Shown: positions 18,266 through 28,069 of the stretch, piece after piece
How positions within the stretch are numbered: the first letter of the stretch is position 1
Layout: each line of letters opens with the position of its first letter
NCBI RefSeq assembly: GCF_000759475.1
Contig: NZ_CP009454.1
Span: 2,480,001-2,544,000 of the forward strand
DNA from: Pantoea rwandensis
GTDB taxonomy: Bacteria; Pseudomonadota; Gammaproteobacteria; Enterobacterales; Enterobacteriaceae
Reading direction: 5' to 3'
DNA length: 64,000 bases
Notes under the pieces: generated by a model
The model's database searches: none
What the model was told of the DNA's origin: nothing
Seen by the model: only the letters and a program-made list of their open reading frames with translations
Translations under genes and position numbers: made by a program

Positions 18266-19906
18266 ATGAAAAACATGGTAGCGAAAAAGGTTGCGCGCAC
18301 GTCTTTGGCACTTTGTCTGGCAGGTGCAGGTTTTGTCTCTCACAGTCAGGCAGCTGACATCCCGGCTGGGACGCAATTATCAGCAACACAGCGCATCGTC
18401 ATCAACAACGGCAGTGAAGTGTCTTCTCTCGATCCGCAAAAAACGGAAGGGGTGCCTGAATCCAACGTTATCCGCAATTTGCTCGAAGGGCTGGTTGAGA
18501 CCGACAACAACGGTCAGATTGTGCCCGGGGTTGCAACGCAGTGGAGCAACCAGCAAGGGCGTATCTGGACCTTCACCCTGCGTGAAGATGCGCGCTGGAG
18601 CAACGGTGAACCCGTCACCGCGCAAGATTTCGTCTACAGCTGGCAGCGTCTGGCCGATCCGAAAACAGCTTCACCCTATGCCAGTTATTTGCAAGCCGCT
18701 CATATCGCCAACATTGACCCCATTTTGGCGGGCAAAGCCACGCCGGATTCACTGGGCGTGAAAGCGATTGATGCGCATCACCTCGAAGTGACACTCACTG
18801 AGCCTGTTCCCTATTTTGTCGATATGCTGGCCCACACCGCGATGAAGCCGGTGTATCGTGCGGCGATTGAAAAATTCGGCGAGCAGTGGACCCAACCGCA
18901 GAACTATGTGGGAAATGGTGCCTACACGCTGGCTGACTGGGTGGTGAATGAAAAGATTGTCCTGAAGCGTAATCCGCAATATTGGGATAACGCGCACAGC
19001 GTGATTGATGAGGGCGTTTTTCTGCCGCTCTCTTCCGAAAACAGTGACATTAACCGCTATCGCAGCGGCGGCACGGACATGACCAATAGCGTGGTGCCTC
19101 CTGATTTGTTCAAGAAGTTGCAGCAGGATTTGGGCGATCAAGTCAAAGTCAGCCCTGTGCTCTGCACCTTCTACTATGAGATGAATAACAAAAAAGCCCC
19201 GTTCGATGATGCCAGGGTACGAACAGCGCTGAAGCTGACGCTCGATCGTGACATCATCGCCGACAAGATCATGGGGCAAGGTCAGATTCCCGCCTATGCG
19301 CTGACGCCGCCATTTACGCACGGCATCTCGCCTGAAGCCCCGGCATGGTCGAAGCAAACTCAGGCCGAGCGCAACGCCAGTGCGAAGCAACTGCTGACAG
19401 AAGCGGGTTTCAATGCTCAGCATCCGTTGCGTTTCACGCTGCTTTATAACACCTCTGAACAGAACAAACGGCAGGCCATCGCCGCCGCCTCAATGTGGCA
19501 AAAGAATCTCGGTGCCGAGGTGACGCTACAAAATCAGGAGTGGAAAACGCTGCTGGAGACACGTCGTCAGGCACAATACGATGTAGTGCGTGCGACATGG
19601 TGCTCGGATTATAACGAGCCCTCAACCTTCCTTAACATGCTGTTGAGCGGATCGTCCATTAACACTGCGTTCTATCACAGCGATGCTTTCGATAAATTGA
19701 TGGCGCAAACCCTGACGGTTGCCGATAACACTCAACGGGCATCTTTGTATCAGCAGGCCGAAGCGCAGCTGGATAAGGACTCGCCCATCGTGCCGGTTTA
19801 CTATCGCGTCAGCGTTCGTCTGGTGAAACCCTGGGTAGGCGGTTTCACCGGCAAGGATCCGCAAGATATGCTGGCATTGAAATACTATTACATAAAGAAA
19901 CATTGA
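18266..19906 (+). CDS. Oligopeptide ABC transporter substrate-binding protein, first copy
   Basis: Periplasmic family 5 solute-binding protein, 546 residues. A signal peptide ends near SQA/ADIPAG. The family features are all present: SSLDPQKTEG, WTFTLREDARWSNGEPVTAQDFVYSWQ split across the N-terminal lobe, and the C-terminal VRLVKPWVGGFTGKDP. It is clearly homologous to the oppA that follows 159 bases later but diverged, and its C-terminal half looks more like OppA than MppA. The frame also opens at a TTG (18260); the ATG at 18266 fits better with AAGG upstream. It probably delivers peptides of different preference to the same OppBCDF. Confidence 0.85.
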   Translation: MKNMVAKKVARTSLALCLAGAGFVSHSQAADIPAGTQLSATQRIVINNGSEVSSLDPQKTEGVPESNVIRNLLEGLVETDNNGQIVPGVATQWSNQQGRIWTFTLREDARWSNGEPVTAQDFVYSWQRLADPKTASPYASYLQAAHIANIDPILAGKATPDSLGVKAIDAHHLEVTLTEPVPYFVDMLAHTAMKPVYRAAIEKFGEQWTQPQNYVGNGAYTLADWVVNEKIVLKRNPQYWDNAHSVIDEGVFLPLSSENSDINRYRSGGTDMTNSVVPPDLFKKLQQDLGDQVKVSPVLCTFYYEMNNKKAPFDDARVRTALKLTLDRDIIADKIMGQGQIPAYALTPPFTHGISPEAPAWSKQTQAERNASAKQLLTEAGFNAQHPLRFTLLYNTSEQNKRQAIAAASMWQKNLGAEVTLQNQEWKTLLETRRQAQYDVVRATWCSDYNEPSTFLNMLLSGSSINTAFYHSDAFDKLMAQTLTVADNTQRASLYQQAEAQLDKDSPIVPVYYRVSVRLVKPWVGGFTGKDPQDMLALKYYYIKKH

Positions 19907-20065
19907 GTAATGTGGGGAACCGGCGCTACAGTCGGACGGCACATTAACGTGGTAAACCCTGAAGGGTGATAGTGGTCTCTGTTCAGACAGGCAGAGATCT
20001 CCCGGAAACGGGGTACGCCGGGCAGTTCACTGACCCGGTGACGATAATAAAACTGGAGCTAAGTA

Positions 20066-21703
20066 ATGAACAACATCACGAAAAAAAGCCTTATTGCCGC
20101 AGGCGTTCTTGCAGCAATCGGCGCACTGGCAGGGAATGCCGCTTTGGCAGCAGTGCCAGCAGGGGTTGAATTGGCAGCAAAACAGGAGCTGGTACGTGGT
20201 AACGGTGATGAAGTGCAATCACTCGACCCACATAAAATTGAAGGCGTGCCAGAAGATAACATCGCACGCGATCTGTACGAAGGTCTGATCATCAGCGACA
20301 GCGATGGCAAACCGATTCCGGGCGTAGCGGAAAGCTGGGAAAACAAAGATTTTAAAGTCTGGACTTTCCATCTGCGTAAAAATGCCAAATGGTCCAATGG
20401 CGAGCCGGTAACGGCACAAGATTTCGTGTACAGCTGGGAGCGTTTAGTCGATCCTAAAACTGCATCTCCTTACGCCAGCTATCCACAGTACGGCCACATC
20501 CTGAATGTCGATGACATCATTGCCGGTAAAAAACCGATCACCGATCTCGGTGTGAAAGCCATTGACGATCATACGCTGGAAGTGACCCTCAGCGAGCCGG
20601 TTCCTTACTTCTACAAGCTGCTGATCAACTCCGTGATGTCTCCGGTGTATAAACCAGCCATCGATAAGTTTGGCGATCAGTGGACACAGCCGCAAAACTG
20701 GGTCGGCAACGGTGCCTTCAAACTGGAATCACACGTCATCAACGAACGTGTCACCATCGTACGTAACCCAGAATACTGGGATAACGCGCATACCGTGCTG
20801 AACAAGGTGACCTTCCTGCCAATTAACTCAGAAGTCAGTGACGTGAACCGTTACTTCTCTGAAAACGGCAGCGACATCACTTATAACAACATGCCGATCG
20901 AGCTGTTCAAAAAACTGCAGCGTGATAACGGTAAAGAGTTGATGGTGAAGCCGTATCTCTGCACCTATTACTATGAAATCAACAACCAGAAAGCGCCATT
21001 CACCGATCCGCGCGTGCGTACTGCGCTGAAACTGGGTCTGGATCGCGACATCATGGTGAACAAGGTGCTGGCGCAGGGTCAGTTACCCGCCTACAGCTTC
21101 ACCCCACCAGCCACCGATGGTATGGAATTGCTGCCGCCAGACTGGTTCAAGTGGGATCAGAACAAGCGTAACGAAGAAGCGAAAAAACTGCTGGCTGAAG
21201 CCGGTTATACCGCTGATAAGCCACTGACCTTTAACCTGCTGTATAACACCTCGGATCTGCATAAGAAACTGGCTATCGCCGCTTCTTCGATCTGGAAAAA
21301 GAACATCGGCGTGAACATCAAGCTGGAAAACCAGGAGTGGAAAACCTTCCTGGATACCCGCCATCAGGGCAACTTCGATGTTTCCCGTGCGGCCTGGTGC
21401 GCAGACTATAACGAGCCAACCTCGTTCCTGAACATCATGCTGTCTGACAGCAGCAGTAACACCTCGCACTATAAGAGCGCGGACTTCGATAAAGTGATCC
21501 ACGATGCGGTGAAAGCGGTTGACGATAAAGCCCGTGTCGCGGATTACCAGAAAGCTGAGCAGATTCTGGATAAAGACAGCACCATCGTGCCGGTTTACTA
21601 CTACGTGAATGCGCGTCTGGTGAAACCGTACGTTGGCGGTTACACCGGCAATGACCCGCTGGACAAAACCCTCGATAAAAACCTGTATATCATTAAACAT
21701 TAA
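20066..21703 (+). CDS. oppA: Oligopeptide-binding protein OppA
   Basis: Periplasmic receptor of the oligopeptide ABC importer, 545 residues (E. coli 543). The signal peptide is MNNITKK plus a hydrophobic core ending at ALA/AVPAG. The mature protein starts AGVELAAKQELVRGNG and ends with VNARLVKPYVGGYTGNDP, as in E. coli OppA. TGGAGC is upstream of the ATG. It is the copy adjacent to oppB and separated from it by a terminator hairpin, as expected for a binding protein made in excess over the membrane parts. Confidence 0.95.
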   Translation: MNNITKKSLIAAGVLAAIGALAGNAALAAVPAGVELAAKQELVRGNGDEVQSLDPHKIEGVPEDNIARDLYEGLIISDSDGKPIPGVAESWENKDFKVWTFHLRKNAKWSNGEPVTAQDFVYSWERLVDPKTASPYASYPQYGHILNVDDIIAGKKPITDLGVKAIDDHTLEVTLSEPVPYFYKLLINSVMSPVYKPAIDKFGDQWTQPQNWVGNGAFKLESHVINERVTIVRNPEYWDNAHTVLNKVTFLPINSEVSDVNRYFSENGSDITYNNMPIELFKKLQRDNGKELMVKPYLCTYYYEINNQKAPFTDPRVRTALKLGLDRDIMVNKVLAQGQLPAYSFTPPATDGMELLPPDWFKWDQNKRNEEAKKLLAEAGYTADKPLTFNLLYNTSDLHKKLAIAASSIWKKNIGVNIKLENQEWKTFLDTRHQGNFDVSRAAWCADYNEPTSFLNIMLSDSSSNTSHYKSADFDKVIHDAVKAVDDKARVADYQKAEQILDKDSTIVPVYYYVNARLVKPYVGGYTGNDPLDKTLDKNLYIIKH

Positions 21704-21725
21704 TAGCACTCAGGCTATCGACAGT

Positions 21726-21750
21726 GGCGGCGCTGTAGCGCCGCCTTTTT
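21726..21750 (+). terminator. Partial terminator between oppA and oppB
   Basis: The stem GGCGGCGC/GCGCCGCC with loop TGTA is followed by TTTTT. It lies inside the operon, 23 bases after oppA, so it should let only part of transcription run on into oppBCDF and protect the oppA 3' end. Confidence 0.85.
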
Positions 21751-21784
21751 GACTTTGTGAAGCAACAGCCTGGTAGGTACGGCA

Positions 21785-22705
21785 ATGTTAAAATTCATCC
21801 TGCGTCGGCTTCTGGAAGCGATCCCGACGCTCTTCATCCTGATCACCATCTCCTTCTTTATGATGCGACTGGCACCCGGCAGTCCGTTTACCGGCGAACG
21901 TACGCTCTCGCCTGAAGTGATGGCGAACATCGAAGCCAAATATCACCTGAACGATCCGATCGGCAAACAGTACGTCAGTTATTTAGTGCAACTGGCGCAC
22001 GGCGACTTTGGTCCATCGTTTAAGTACAAAGATTACTCCGTAAACTATCTGGTCGGCCACGCCTTCCCGGTATCGGCCAAACTCGGCCTCGCCGCCTTCT
22101 TCCTTGCTGTCATCCTCGGCGTGACGGCCGGCGTTATTGCCGCGCTTAAGCAAAACAGTTTGTGGGATTATGCGGTAATGGGGGTCGCCATGACGGGCGT
22201 CGTGATACCCAGCTTTGTCGTTGCACCGCTGCTGGTGCTGGTCTTCGCCATCACCTTGCGCTGGTTGCCGGGCGGTGGCTGGAACGGCGGGCAGTGGAAT
22301 TACATGCTGCTGCCCATGGTGGCGCTGTCTCTGGCCTATATCGCCAGCATCGCGCGTATCACCCGTGGCTCGATGATTGAAGTGATGCACTCCAACTTTA
22401 TCCGCACTGCGCGCGCCAAAGGGTTGCCGCTGCGCCGTATCGTACTGCGCCATGCATTGAAACCTGCCATGCTACCCGTGCTCTCGTATATGGGGCCGGC
22501 ATTCGTCGGCATCATTACCGGTTCAATGGTGATCGAATCGATTTACGGTCTGCCGGGTATTGGTCAGCTGTTTGTCAACGGCGCCCTGAACCGTGACTAT
22601 TCTTTGGTGATGAGTCTGACCATTTTGGTCGGCGTGTTGACCATTCTGTTTAACGCGATTGTTGATGTGCTGTATGCCGTCATCGATCCGAAAATTCGTT
22701 ACTGA
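21785..22705 (+). CDS. oppB: Oligopeptide ABC transporter permease OppB
   Basis: Inner membrane permease, 306 residues, equal to E. coli. It has about six transmembrane helices, and the cytoplasmic EAA-type coupling loop lies around FIRTARAKGLPLRRIVLRHAL. It pairs with OppC to form the channel for peptides handed over by OppA. It begins 35 bases after the intra-operon hairpin, and its stop is 15 bases before oppC. Confidence 0.96.
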   Translation: MLKFILRRLLEAIPTLFILITISFFMMRLAPGSPFTGERTLSPEVMANIEAKYHLNDPIGKQYVSYLVQLAHGDFGPSFKYKDYSVNYLVGHAFPVSAKLGLAAFFLAVILGVTAGVIAALKQNSLWDYAVMGVAMTGVVIPSFVVAPLLVLVFAITLRWLPGGGWNGGQWNYMLLPMVALSLAYIASIARITRGSMIEVMHSNFIRTARAKGLPLRRIVLRHALKPAMLPVLSYMGPAFVGIITGSMVIESIYGLPGIGQLFVNGALNRDYSLVMSLTILVGVLTILFNAIVDVLYAVIDPKIRY

Positions 22706-22720
22706 TTCTGGAGTTCGCCC

Positions 22721-23629
22721 ATGATGTTAAGTAAGAAAAACAGCGAAGCTCTGGATGCCTTCAGTGAAAAACTGGAAGTCGAAGGGCGCAGCCTGTGGCA
22801 GGATGCGCGTCGCCGCTTCATCCATAACCGCGCTGCGCTGATCAGTTTGCTGGTGTTGTTAGCGATTACTCTGTTCGTGATCTTTGCGCCGGTATTGTCG
22901 CAGTTTAAATATGATGATACCGACTGGGGCATGATGTCTGCGGCACCGGATACGGTATCAGGCCACTGGTTTGGTACCGACTCCTCAGGACGTGACTTGC
23001 TCGTGCGCGTGGCGATTGGCGGTCGTATCTCATTAATGGTCGGCATTGCCTCCGCGTTGATCGCGGTGCTGGTGGGCACGCTGTATGGTTCGCTGGCGGG
23101 CTATCTCGGCGGCAAAATCGACTCCGTGATGATGCGTATTCTGGAAATCCTCAACTCCTTCCCGTTCATGTTCTTCGTGATCCTGCTGGTGACCTTCTTC
23201 GGCCGTAACATTCTGCTGATCTTTGTGGCAATCGGCATGGTGTCGTGGCTGGATATGGCGCGTATCGTGCGTGGCCAGACGCTGGGCCTGAAGCGCAAAG
23301 AGTTTATTGAAGCGGCTCAGGTGGGTGGGGTGTCGACCTTCAACATCGTGCTGCGTCACATCGTGCCAAACGTGCTGGGTGTGGTCGTGGTCTATGCCTC
23401 ATTGCTGGTACCCAGCATGATTCTGTTTGAATCCTTCCTCAGTTTCCTCGGGTTGGGTACGCAAGAGCCGCTGAGCAGTTGGGGCGCACTCCTGAGTGAC
23501 GGCGCCAACTCCATGGAAGTCTCGCCCTGGTTGCTGATGTTCCCGGCGGGTTTCCTCGTGGTTACGCTGTTCTGTTTCAACTTTATCGGCGATGGCCTGC
23601 GTGATGCCCTCGACCCGAAAGATCGTTAA
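22721..23629 (+). CDS. oppC: Oligopeptide ABC transporter permease OppC
   Basis: The second permease subunit, 302 residues, with an N-terminal cytoplasmic stretch (EGRSLWQDARRRF) and about six helices. The EAA loop is KEFIEAAQVGGVSTFNIVLRH. GGAG precedes the double ATG; the first is kept because the E. coli protein also begins MMLSKKN. It lies 11 bases upstream of oppD. Confidence 0.96.
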   Translation: MMLSKKNSEALDAFSEKLEVEGRSLWQDARRRFIHNRAALISLLVLLAITLFVIFAPVLSQFKYDDTDWGMMSAAPDTVSGHWFGTDSSGRDLLVRVAIGGRISLMVGIASALIAVLVGTLYGSLAGYLGGKIDSVMMRILEILNSFPFMFFVILLVTFFGRNILLIFVAIGMVSWLDMARIVRGQTLGLKRKEFIEAAQVGGVSTFNIVLRHIVPNVLGVVVVYASLLVPSMILFESFLSFLGLGTQEPLSSWGALLSDGANSMEVSPWLLMFPAGFLVVTLFCFNFIGDGLRDALDPKDR

Positions 23630-23640
23630 GGAGTTTCCCG

Positions 23641-24660
23641 ATGACCATACATGAATTTCAGCCAGCAATGGCTGCACGTGCGGGAAACAGTAACCTGCTG
23701 CTGGACGTTAAAGACCTGCGCGTGACCTTTGGCACCCACGATGGTGATGTCACCGCAGTCAACGACCTGAACTTTTCACTGCGTGCCGGCGAAACCCTGG
23801 GTATCGTCGGCGAATCGGGATCGGGCAAGTCGCAAACCGCTTTCGCCCTGATGGGCCTGTTGGCAAAAAACGGACGCATTGGCGGTTCGGCAAAATTCAA
23901 TGGCGATGAGATTCTCAATCTGCCGGAGAACAAACTGAACAAGCTGCGCGCCGAGCAGATTGCGATGATTTTCCAGGACCCGATGACCTCGCTTAATCCG
24001 TACATGCGCGTCGGCGAGCAGCTGATGGAAGTGCTGAAACTGCATAAAGGGATGAGCAGCGCGCAGGCGTTTGAAGAGTCCGTACGCATGCTGGATGCGG
24101 TGAAAATGCCTGAAGCACGCAAGCGCATGAAGATGTTCCCGCATGAGTTCTCTGGCGGCATGCGTCAGCGTGTGATGATCGCCATGGCACTGCTGTGCCG
24201 TCCTAAATTGCTGATTGCCGATGAACCGACCACGGCACTGGATGTGACGGTGCAGGCACAAATCATGACGCTGCTGAACGAGCTGAAACGCGAATTCAAC
24301 ACCGCGATCATCATGATCACGCACGATCTCGGGGTGGTTGCCGGTATCTGTGACAAAGTGCTGGTGATGTACGCCGGTCGTACCATGGAGTATGGCCGCG
24401 CACGCGATGTGTTTTATCAGCCTGCACATCCTTACTCCATTGGCCTGCTAAGTGCGGTGCCGCGCCTGGATGCGGAAGAGGGGGATTCACTCACCACGAT
24501 TCCCGGCAACCCGCCTAACCTGTTGCGCTTGCCGCAGGGCTGCCCGTTCCAGCCACGTTGCGCCTTTGCGATGGACGTCTGTGCCAAGTCACCGCCGCTG
24601 GAGCCTTTCGCGGAAGGGCGTTTGCGTGCCTGCTTCAAACCGGTGGAGGAATTAGCATGA
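23641..24660 (+). CDS. oppD: Oligopeptide ABC transporter ATPase OppD
   Basis: ATP-binding subunit, 339 residues. Walker A is GESGSGKSQ, the signature SGGMRQRV and Walker B LLIADEPTTALD, and the C-terminal oligopeptide/dipeptide domain carries the cysteine cluster CPFQPRCAFAMDVC seen in this subfamily (a probable Fe-S or zinc site). Its stop codon overlaps the oppF start in ATGA. Confidence 0.96.
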   Translation: MTIHEFQPAMAARAGNSNLLLDVKDLRVTFGTHDGDVTAVNDLNFSLRAGETLGIVGESGSGKSQTAFALMGLLAKNGRIGGSAKFNGDEILNLPENKLNKLRAEQIAMIFQDPMTSLNPYMRVGEQLMEVLKLHKGMSSAQAFEESVRMLDAVKMPEARKRMKMFPHEFSGGMRQRVMIAMALLCRPKLLIADEPTTALDVTVQAQIMTLLNELKREFNTAIIMITHDLGVVAGICDKVLVMYAGRTMEYGRARDVFYQPAHPYSIGLLSAVPRLDAEEGDSLTTIPGNPPNLLRLPQGCPFQPRCAFAMDVCAKSPPLEPFAEGRLRACFKPVEELA

Positions 24661-25661
24661 GCACCGTCATCGAAGAGAAGAAAGTCTTACTGGAAATCGC
24701 CGATCTTAAGGTGCATTTCGATATTAAAGACGGCAAACAGTGGTTCTGGCAGCCGCCAAAAACATTGAAAGCAGTGGATGGCGTTAGCCTGCGCTTGTAT
24801 GAGGGGGAAACCCTCGGCGTAGTGGGCGAATCGGGCTGTGGTAAATCAACCCTGGCACGCGCCATCATCGGCCTGGTGAAAGCCACCGACGGTCGTGTGG
24901 CCTGGCTGGGACGTGATTTATTGGGACAGAGTCAGGATGAGTGGCGCCAGGCGCGCAGCGATATCCAGATGATATTCCAGGATCCGCTGGCCTCGCTGAA
25001 CCCGCGCATGACCATTGGCGACATCATTGCCGAGCCGCTGCGCACCTACTATCCGAAGATGCCAAAGCAGGAAGTGAAGGATAAGGTGAAGAACATGATG
25101 ATGAAGGTTGGGCTGCTGCCAAACCTCATCAACCGTTATCCACACGAGTTTTCCGGTGGTCAGTGTCAGCGTATCGGTATTGCGCGTGCGCTTATCCTCG
25201 AACCCAAGCTGATTATTTGCGATGAACCGGTTTCGGCGCTGGATGTGTCGATTCAGGCGCAGGTAGTGAATTTGCTGCAGCAGCTGCAACGTGAAATGGG
25301 ATTATCGCTCATCTTTATTGCGCACGATCTGGCGGTGGTGAAGCATATCTCTGACCGTGTGCTGGTGATGTATCTTGGTCATGCTGTTGAGTTGGGCACT
25401 TATGACTCGGTGTACAACAATCCGCAGCATCCTTACACCCGTGCACTGATGTCTGCGGTACCGATCCCGGATCCGGATCTGGAAAAAAACAAACAGATCC
25501 AGCTGCTGGAGGGTGAACTGCCTTCACCGATCAATCCGCCATCGGGCTGCGTATTCCGCACCCGTTGTCCGATTGCCGGACCTGAGTGTGCGAAAACGCG
25601 TCCTTTGCTGGAGGGGAGTTTCCGCCACGCAGTATCCTGTTTGAAGGTCGATCCTTTATAA
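24657..25661 (+). CDS. oppF: Oligopeptide ABC transporter ATPase OppF
   Basis: The second ATPase, 334 residues, as in E. coli. Walker A is GESGCGKST, the signature SGGQCQRIGIARAL, Walker B LIICDEPVSALD, and the C-terminal cluster CVFRTRCPIAGPEC. The frame is open from 24558, but the start at 24657 overlaps the oppD stop (ATGA), has GGAGG 8 bases upstream and gives the conserved N-terminus. It is the last gene of the operon. Confidence 0.96.
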   Translation: MSTVIEEKKVLLEIADLKVHFDIKDGKQWFWQPPKTLKAVDGVSLRLYEGETLGVVGESGCGKSTLARAIIGLVKATDGRVAWLGRDLLGQSQDEWRQARSDIQMIFQDPLASLNPRMTIGDIIAEPLRTYYPKMPKQEVKDKVKNMMMKVGLLPNLINRYPHEFSGGQCQRIGIARALILEPKLIICDEPVSALDVSIQAQVVNLLQQLQREMGLSLIFIAHDLAVVKHISDRVLVMYLGHAVELGTYDSVYNNPQHPYTRALMSAVPIPDPDLEKNKQIQLLEGELPSPINPPSGCVFRTRCPIAGPECAKTRPLLEGSFRHAVSCLKVDPL

Positions 25662-25673
25662 GGTCGAAAAGAA

Positions 25674-25703
25674 AACGCCGGGCAATTGCCCGGCGTTCTT
25701 TTA
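25674..25703. terminator. Terminator between oppF and yciU
   Basis: The palindromic stem AACGCCGGGC/GCCCGGCGTT with loop AATT is followed by CTTTTAT on the plus strand and an AAAAG-type flank on the other. It lies between convergent genes and probably serves both. Confidence 0.88.
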
Positions 25704-25714
25704 TGCGTCAGCGA

Positions 25715-26044
25715 TTATTCACGCCAGAGAATGTGGCACAGCTTATGGTCTTTCTCGCGGCACAGCAGCACGCGGGCAAACACATCGGTAATCGGCTCGC
25801 CGTCCGCTTCACCCAAACCAATCACCACTTCCGCAAAGAAGTCCGGGTTGAGATCGAAATCGACGTGCTCCTGCCAGTCTTCCGACGGGTCAAACAACTC
25901 TGCACCGCCGCGCTCTTCAAACTGCAGATTGAACAGAATGATGTCAGCCGGATCGAGGTTATCACCTGCCAGTTCTAGAAAAATGTCGTAGGCCTGTTCC
26001 AGCGTTTCATCTTCGGTAAGGCGATTATTTAAATCCATGGTCAT
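25715..26044 (-). CDS. yciU: UPF0263 acidic protein YciU
   Basis: Small acidic protein, 109 residues, nearly identical in layout to E. coli YciU and belonging to the family of Haemophilus HI1450, proposed from structure to mimic DNA. Asp and Glu are abundant throughout. The function is not established. It is transcribed away from clsA's 3' end on the same strand, with a 37-base gap, so the two may share a transcript. Confidence 0.92.
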   Translation of the reverse strand: MTMDLNNRLTEDETLEQAYDIFLELAGDNLDPADIILFNLQFEERGGAELFDPSEDWQEHVDFDLNPDFFAEVVIGLGEADGEPITDVFARVLLCREKDHKLCHILWRE

Positions 26045-26081
26045 TCCTGCTTACTCTGAGGCGGTAATCTTGTCGCTCGTT

Positions 26082-27542
26082 TTACAGTAAAGGGCTAAAG
26101 AAGTAAAACAGTCGTTCAACGATGCGCTGCCACCACGCACGTTTAGCCCAGCGCGCACCATCCAGTAAGCGTGAGCGGGCGATATAGTCATCCTGCACCG
26201 TGGCTAAATCGCTGCCGAATCCATCATCATCCACCACCAGGGTGATTTCAAAATTAAGCCACAGGCTGCGCATATCAAGGTTTACGGTACCGACCAGACT
26301 CAGCTGTCCATCGACCAGCACGCTTTTGGTATGCAGCAAACCGTCTTCAAACTGATAAATTTTTACGCCGGCTTCCAGCAACTCGGTGAAGAACGCGCGG
26401 CTGGCCCAGCCCACCAACAGCGAATCATTGTGGCGTGGCACCACAATACTGACTTCCACACCGCGTTGCGCAGCGGTGCAGATGGCGTGCAGCAGGTCGT
26501 CACTGGGGACGAAATAGGGCGTCGTCATGATCAGCTGTTCACGTGCGGAATAGACCGCCGTCAACAGCGCCTGGTGAATCATATCTTCCGGGAAGCCCGG
26601 CCCCGAAGCGATCACCTGGATGATATGACCGCTTTCCTGCTCAAAGGGCATGATGTTGGCATCCGGCGCGGGCGGCAGAATGCGTTTGCCGGTTTCGATC
26701 TCCCAGTCACAGGCGTAAACGATGCCCATCGTGGTCGCGACCGGGCCTTCCATTCGCGCCATCAAATCGATCCATTGGCCCACGCCTGCATCCTGCTTGA
26801 AGTAGCGAGGATCGACCAGGTTCATGCTGCCGGTGTAGGCAATATAGTTATCGATGAGCACCACTTTACGATGCTGTCGCAAATCCATCCGGCGCAGGAA
26901 CACACGCAGCAGGCTCACTTGTAACGCCTCAACCACGTCGATACCGGCATTGCGCATCATATTCGCCCAGGGGCTGCGGAAAAATGCCACGCTGCCCGCG
27001 GAGTCCAGCATCAGGCGGCAATGCACACCCCGGCGTGAAGCCGCCATCAGCGACTCCGCGACCTCATCCGCCAGGCCGCCCGGATGCCAGATGTAAAACA
27101 CCATCTCGATGTTGTGACGAGCCAGTTGGATATCACGGATCAACGCATGCATCACATCATCAGAGTTAGTGAGCAGCTGCAGCTGATTGCCTTTTACACC
27201 CGCAATGCCCTGACGATGGTGACAGAGTTCAAATAATGAACGTGCCACGTCACTGTGCTCGGTGGCAAAGATATGGCGGCACTGTTTGAGGTCGTTAAGC
27301 CACTTGGCGGTGGAGGGCCACATGGTGCGTGCGCGCTCCGCCCGGCGTTTGCCCAGATGAAGTTCACCAAACGACAGATACGCGATAATACCCACCAGCG
27401 GCAGAATATAGATGATCAGCAACCAGGCCATGGCGGACGTCACTGCGCGGCGTTTCATCAGGATACGCAGCGTGACACCCGCAATCAGCAACCAGTAGCC
27501 GAACAACAGCAACCAACTGATTAGGGTATAAAATGTAGTCAT
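26082..27542 (-). CDS. clsA: Cardiolipin synthase A
   Basis: Condenses two phosphatidylglycerol molecules into cardiolipin at the inner membrane. It has 486 residues, as in E. coli. Two N-terminal transmembrane helices are followed by two phospholipase-D domains, each with an HKD motif: HRKVVLIDN in the first and HTKSVLVDG in the second. Both are complete, so the enzyme should be active. Confidence 0.96.
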   Translation of the reverse strand: MTTFYTLISWLLLFGYWLLIAGVTLRILMKRRAVTSAMAWLLIIYILPLVGIIAYLSFGELHLGKRRAERARTMWPSTAKWLNDLKQCRHIFATEHSDVARSLFELCHHRQGIAGVKGNQLQLLTNSDDVMHALIRDIQLARHNIEMVFYIWHPGGLADEVAESLMAASRRGVHCRLMLDSAGSVAFFRSPWANMMRNAGIDVVEALQVSLLRVFLRRMDLRQHRKVVLIDNYIAYTGSMNLVDPRYFKQDAGVGQWIDLMARMEGPVATTMGIVYACDWEIETGKRILPPAPDANIMPFEQESGHIIQVIASGPGFPEDMIHQALLTAVYSAREQLIMTTPYFVPSDDLLHAICTAAQRGVEVSIVVPRHNDSLLVGWASRAFFTELLEAGVKIYQFEDGLLHTKSVLVDGQLSLVGTVNLDMRSLWLNFEITLVVDDDGFGSDLATVQDDYIARSRLLDGARWAKRAWWQRIVERLFYFFSPLL

Positions 27543-27705
27543 TAAGTGGACATCCTGTTCGCGCTTTGATGAGGAAAGTTTACGTGCTGAATAGCACTAG
27601 TGAAACCTTTAATCGTGAATGACAGTTCAATGAAGCTTTCGATTTGGCATTTTCAATCAGATCTTTATAATGCCTGGCGAGTTTAGCCTGTCTGATGAGG
27701 ATGTG

Positions 27706-27879
27706 ATGAGACGAAGCAGAAATGAAGTGGCGCGCTGGAGAATGTTACGTCAGGTACACCGCCGTCGTGCACGTTGGCTGGAAGGGCAGTCACGTCGCTA
27801 TAAACGTATCCATGCCATTCGTCATCAGGTGGCGCAGCAGCATCGCCGATCCATCCTGTTCATCACGCAGAATATGTAA
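27706..27879 (+). CDS. yciY: Small basic protein YciY
   Basis: Very basic 57-residue protein of unknown function, the same length as E. coli YciY with which it shares RWLEGQSRR and the RxRxEVxRWRM start. Arg, Lys and His make up about a third of it. The frame extends to 27670, but GAGG just upstream of the ATG at 27706 and the matching length favour this start. It is divergent from clsA. Confidence 0.8.
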   Translation: MRRSRNEVARWRMLRQVHRRRARWLEGQSRRYKRIHAIRHQVAQQHRRSILFITQNM

Positions 27880-27895
27880 ATGGCTTACGCGGCCG

Positions 27896-28066
27896 TTAAG
27901 CGCCGCGTAACACCAGAGAGACATTGACGATCTGTAATGCGGCCGCCAGCACGACTAACATCACAATGTGCTGCCGGGCCTGGCGCCAGCCTTGCTGACG
28001 CCAAATCCAGAGTGCTCTGCCAATCAGCGTTAACACCGCTACCAGCAGTAAAACAGACTGCCACAT
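27896..28066 (-). CDS. Small two-helix membrane protein downstream of yciI
   Basis: A 56-residue ORF that is easily missed. It starts MWQSVLLLVAVLTLIG, has a basic middle (WRQQGWRQARQH) and a second hydrophobic stretch (IVMLVVLAAALQIVNVSLVL), so two transmembrane helices with a cytoplasmic basic loop are likely. Its ATG lies three bases after the yciI stop codon with no clear ribosome-binding site, which suggests translation coupled to yciI. It occupies the place of the potassium channel gene kch in E. coli but shows no clear likeness to Kch. No homologue was recognised. Confidence 0.6.
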   Translation of the reverse strand: MWQSVLLLVAVLTLIGRALWIWRQQGWRQARQHIVMLVVLAAALQIVNVSLVLRGA

Positions 28067-28069
28067 CGG

